Shown one piece after another: positions 58,316 to 64,000 of a DNA stretch of 64,000 nucleotides; the first letter of the stretch is position 1; each line of letters begins with the position of its first letter. This DNA comes from Bacillus sp. AFS029637 (GTDB lineage Bacteria > Bacillota > Bacilli > Bacillales > Bacillaceae_G). The notes under the pieces are model-generated. The model made no database searches. It saw nothing but the letters and a program-made list of their open reading frames with translations, and was not told the DNA's origin. The position numbers and the translations under genes were made by a program. Location: NCBI RefSeq assembly GCF_002584985.1, contig NZ_NUPZ01000026.1:1-64000 (forward strand), given 5' to 3'.

Positions 58316-60703
58316 TTAACGATATAAACGAACTGCGCCTGCAGAATTATCATCTGCTTGTCCAACTACTTCAAATTTCAATCCAAGCTTCGGTACTTTA
58401 CGTCCTGCATCTGGGATTAAATCGTTCATATACGATTTAGAATCATCAAACTTCGTTACACCTGGTAACCCTTTGTAATCATATGTTCCGCGTGTTGGAG
58501 ATACAACTTTCCATGCTGGCGCTTGGTTAAAGGAGAACGCAGCATCTGCGATTTGGAATCGTGTACTATTTTTAACAGTTGGTTTGCCGTTTAGCGTTCC
58601 AACAATTGCCTCTGGGTGAGAATCAACAACTCCTAAGAAACCTTCGCCTGGATGCATACCAACCCAATTATCTGTAAAGCTAGAGTCTGCATACCATACA
58701 AGAAGACCTGTATTATACGGTACACCACTGCTATATTTTAACGCTTGATCAGCACCAGCGTAGTTTCTCCACTCTAAATAGTAGTTATGCTTCTTCTTAT
58801 CAAAACCGTCTGCTACAACGAAACCATTTAATTTTAATTTTGTTTCGCCTTCTGCATCATCAGAGAACACAACATTTCCATCGACAGTTAATGTAGCATT
58901 ATCAAAAGTAAAACCGTTCGGTGCTAAACCACCATCTGTAATGTATTCGAATACTAATTTTACTTTCTGACCTTTAAATTTACTTAAGTCATATGACTTA
59001 TCTACCCATTTACCATCTGTTGTGTCTAGACCATTTTTTACATTCTTTTCACCAATTCGATCCACTAACGTTTTCGTACCATCTTCTGTTACTGCATGTA
59101 CTTCAAGGAAGTCATAATCCGTTTCAATTTCATACAATGATTTGTAATCAAACTTCACATTTGTTGCATTTGTTAAATCGAACACTGGCGTTTCTAATGT
59201 TGTATGAAGATTATCGCCTTTTGTACTATAGTAGTATTTCTTACCGAACGCAGGCTGAATACCTTTTACTTCTTTATCTGGTAAGTTAACACGAATCAGC
59301 CCAGGACGATTTGATTTCGTTACACTTTGATCTAAGTACGTCGCAAGGCCGATACCGCGGTTTAATTTATCATAGTCAACCTCTACAATATTTGCCCAGT
59401 TTCCACCCATGTTCTTTTGAAAGAACTCTTTATTTTGCGGAGAGAAACTCGGTGGCGTTGAACCTGCAATTTTACCAGCCCAGCTGCCGCCGCTCATAAC
59501 AGACCAAGAGTTAATTGGCTCACCTGATCCGGAATATTTCGTATCATACTCATCTGGAAGACCTAGATCATGGCCAAATTCATGTGCGAATACACCAACT
59601 GCTCCGTCTTCTGGCTCAATTGTGTAGTCGTATGCTGCCATTTTACCGCCCCAGTTATCAACTTTTGCTTTTGTTCCTTCAATTGGATATGGTGATCCAA
59701 GGTTCCAACGATGTGACCAAATTGCATCATCACCTAATCTACCACCGCCTCCATCTTGCCCAACTCCAGCGTGAATGACCATTAAGTGATCAATCAGACC
59801 ATCTGGTTCATTTTTATTGCCATCACCATTATTGTCATATTGATCGTATTCGTCAAATTCAGATAAATCAATACCACTTTCTACAGCCGCATTTAATGCC
59901 TCTTTTACAAAATCACGCGGGCCTTTTGGTCCCATATTATCATGACCGCCATCTCCTGCATCTGCGCCATAATCCGCTGCTTTACCAGGAACTGTCAACC
60001 ACTTTGTTACTGTGCCATCTACTGTATAACTACCACCAGATTGCTCTTCATAATATTGTTTAAATGTTGGGATTTTTGAACCATCAAAGAGTGTAAACGG
60101 CTCATCACCAAATAACATTTTTTGATAATGTTCTGGATTAAAATCGTTTGAATACATATAACCTGGTACTTGATCAATATTGTTATGCTTAAAGTCATCA
60201 AACTCTACTAGCAATACGAGAACTTTATCTTTACGAACATCACCGTTATATTGTTTTTGCTTCGCTGAAGTAGTTGGTACTTTGCCGTTTAATCCCCCTT
60301 TAACCGGCTCTTGTCCAGTTACCGGGCCACTAGCAGGTTGATCTGCTTTTTCTTTCTCATCTGCTTTTGCATCTTTAACTTTTTTCAAAAAGTCAGCAGC
60401 TTCTCTTGTAACACTGTCCCCCGCTGCTGGTTCTTTTCCAGCATTTTCGCCTTTTTTCTTCTCTACGTATTTTTCAACAGCTTTTAATGTGTCTTCTTTC
60501 GACGTAGATTCACTAATTACACCGCGTTTCTTGAGCGCATCTGCTAAACGCTCCTCTTGAATTAAATTTTCATCAATTGGACTTAAAGATCCTACATTAG
60601 ACGGCGTTGCCGCATAAACAGATTGACCCCCAACCCCAAATGTGCAACTAAGCACAGCTGCCGCCGCAAGCGTAGACAGCACTTTAAAAGGCTTTTTCTT
60701 CAT
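58316..60703 (-). CDS. Immune inhibitor A-family metalloprotease (InhA1/InhA3-like)
   Basis: A 795-residue secreted zinc protease of peptidase family M6. A Sec signal ([31 protein letters not shown]) is followed by a propeptide and the catalytic domain, with [14 protein letters not shown] (HExxHxxGxxD) near residue 373 and [14 protein letters not shown] before it. The C-terminal half holds a beta-sandwich region with repeated EGxTKL. These enzymes degrade host and exosporium proteins. Sequence is closer to InhA1 or InhA3 than InhA2 as I recall them. GGGGAGG precedes the ATG. Confidence 0.9.
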   Translation of the reverse strand: MKKKPFKVLSTLAAAAVLSCTFGVGGQSVYAATPSNVGSLSPIDENLIQEERLADALKKRGVISESTSKEDTLKAVEKYVEKKKGENAGKEPAAGDSVTREAADFLKKVKDAKADEKEKADQPASGPVTGQEPVKGGLNGKVPTTSAKQKQYNGDVRKDKVLVLLVEFDDFKHNNIDQVPGYMYSNDFNPEHYQKMLFGDEPFTLFDGSKIPTFKQYYEEQSGGSYTVDGTVTKWLTVPGKAADYGADAGDGGHDNMGPKGPRDFVKEALNAAVESGIDLSEFDEYDQYDNNGDGNKNEPDGLIDHLMVIHAGVGQDGGGGRLGDDAIWSHRWNLGSPYPIEGTKAKVDNWGGKMAAYDYTIEPEDGAVGVFAHEFGHDLGLPDEYDTKYSGSGEPINSWSVMSGGSWAGKIAGSTPPSFSPQNKEFFQKNMGGNWANIVEVDYDKLNRGIGLATYLDQSVTKSNRPGLIRVNLPDKEVKGIQPAFGKKYYYSTKGDNLHTTLETPVFDLTNATNVKFDYKSLYEIETDYDFLEVHAVTEDGTKTLVDRIGEKNVKNGLDTTDGKWVDKSYDLSKFKGQKVKLVFEYITDGGLAPNGFTFDNATLTVDGNVVFSDDAEGETKLKLNGFVVADGFDKKKHNYYLEWRNYAGADQALKYSSGVPYNTGLLVWYADSSFTDNWVGMHPGEGFLGVVDSHPEAIVGTLNGKPTVKNSTRFQIADAAFSFNQAPAWKVVSPTRGTYDYKGLPGVTKFDDSKSYMNDLIPDAGRKVPKLGLKFEVVGQADDNSAGAVRLYR

Positions 60704-60815
60704 CCCTATTCCTCCCCAATATTAAATATGTTCCAACTTTTATATAATAAAGAATATTCTGACATTACACAATACATTGTCTTAATTTGTAATATTTTTG
60801 AAAATATTCTTTGTT

Positions 60816-60971
60816 TTAGATTGATATACATTCTAATTCATCAATGTTTTCAACGCTTACTTCTTGCATGTGAATTCGAATCGTGGCATGTATAATTTCT
60901 TCTACGACAGGGACATTCAAAGAAATCCAATTTATATGCTCATTTTGATTTTCAGTTTCAGGTAATAGTAG
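60816..60971 (-). pseudogene. Open 52-codon 3' fragment without a start
   Basis: On the minus strand a frame open from a TAG (60972-60974) to a TAA (60816-60818) reads LLLPETENQNEHINWISLN, then VPVVEEIIHATIRIHMQEVS, then VENIDELECISI. It has no ATG or good GTG start, nor a ribosome-binding site. It looks protein-like and may be the remnant of a gene. No family was recognised. The 60719-60815 stretch is AT-rich without a gene. Confidence 0.4.
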
Positions 60972-60987
60972 CTAGCTTAAAAACATA

Positions 60988-61025
60988 AAAAAATCGTCCA
61001 CTATATTTAGCGGACGATCTTTTTA
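60988..61025 (-). terminator. Intrinsic terminator
   Basis: ATCGTCC and GGACGAT form a 7-bp core stem with AAAA/TTTT extensions on both sides. It ends the rph gene; T-run follows on the minus strand. Confidence 0.75.
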
Positions 61026-61041
61026 TTTATCTAAAGCACAA

Positions 61042-64000
<2,959 letters not shown>

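Overview
The window looks like chromosomal DNA of a Bacillus cereus-group bacterium. It is AT-rich, nearly every gene has a strong GGAGG-type ribosome-binding site, and it carries an immune inhibitor A metalloprotease, a rifamycin phosphotransferase, Lap/LXG type VII secretion genes and several copies of a repeat that matches the bcr1 family. It holds about 60 protein genes, mostly short operons of accessory metabolism, resistance, acetyltransferases and regulators. No rRNA, tRNA, CRISPR array or complete insertion sequence was seen.

Layout. 1-1012: the start of an LXG toxin cassette (Lap1, Lap2, LXG toxin cut by the window edge). 1224-2703: MarR regulator, nitroreductase and monooxygenase operon with a tandem operator. 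2782-4851: ribosomal-protection GTPase with a possible overlapping upstream reading frame. 4898-9832: hydrolase, Nudix, WGR-domain protein, epimerase, and an SDR/TetR divergent pair. 9997-11140: two adjacent frameshifted genes. 11193-19682: AraC, GNAT, Nudix, an EamA/MocR divergent pair, DUF188, DUF3892, DUF2785, kinase and phosphoesterase. 19797-25497: VOC protein, TauE exporter with a leader terminator, lysine riboswitch with lysine permease, and AlkC-like repair protein. 25794-31603: lipoproteins, a methyltransferase behind an attenuator-like leader, an orphan VbhA-like antitoxin, Nudix and signal peptidase. 31686-37365: PBP, unknown protein, sirtuin, peptide transporter. 37698-43435: one catabolic operon for 5-oxoproline (IclR, PxpB, PxpC, PxpA, DUF969, DUF979, Pcp). 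43690-56134: secreted protein, second signal peptidase, CutC, acyl-CoA dehydrogenase, several stress and acetyltransferase genes, PAP2, esterase, AraC, phosphotransferase, ferritin-like protein, and a GC-rich acetyltransferase. 56240-63651: YhgE-like permease with its TetR regulator, immune inhibitor A, and Rph.

The most notable observations are these. First, an 8-codon leader peptide with an Arg-Phe-Lys motif is followed by a 13-bp hairpin that sequesters the ribosome-binding site of a SAM methyltransferase, an arrangement like that of inducible erm genes. Second, a VbhA-type Fic inhibitor protein has no Fic toxin beside it. Third, the bcr1-like family occurs here in full (~147 bp) and short (~45 bp) forms, both flanked by TTTAT; the short form can be explained by deletion between internal GTGGG repeats, and copies sit against ribosome-binding sites and a stop codon. 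Fourth, there is a full 5-oxoproline salvage operon with a twin IclR-type operator.

Gene functions are read from motifs and remembered family features, since no database search was possible. Start codons were chosen by ribosome-binding-site spacing and often differ from the longest possible reading frame.
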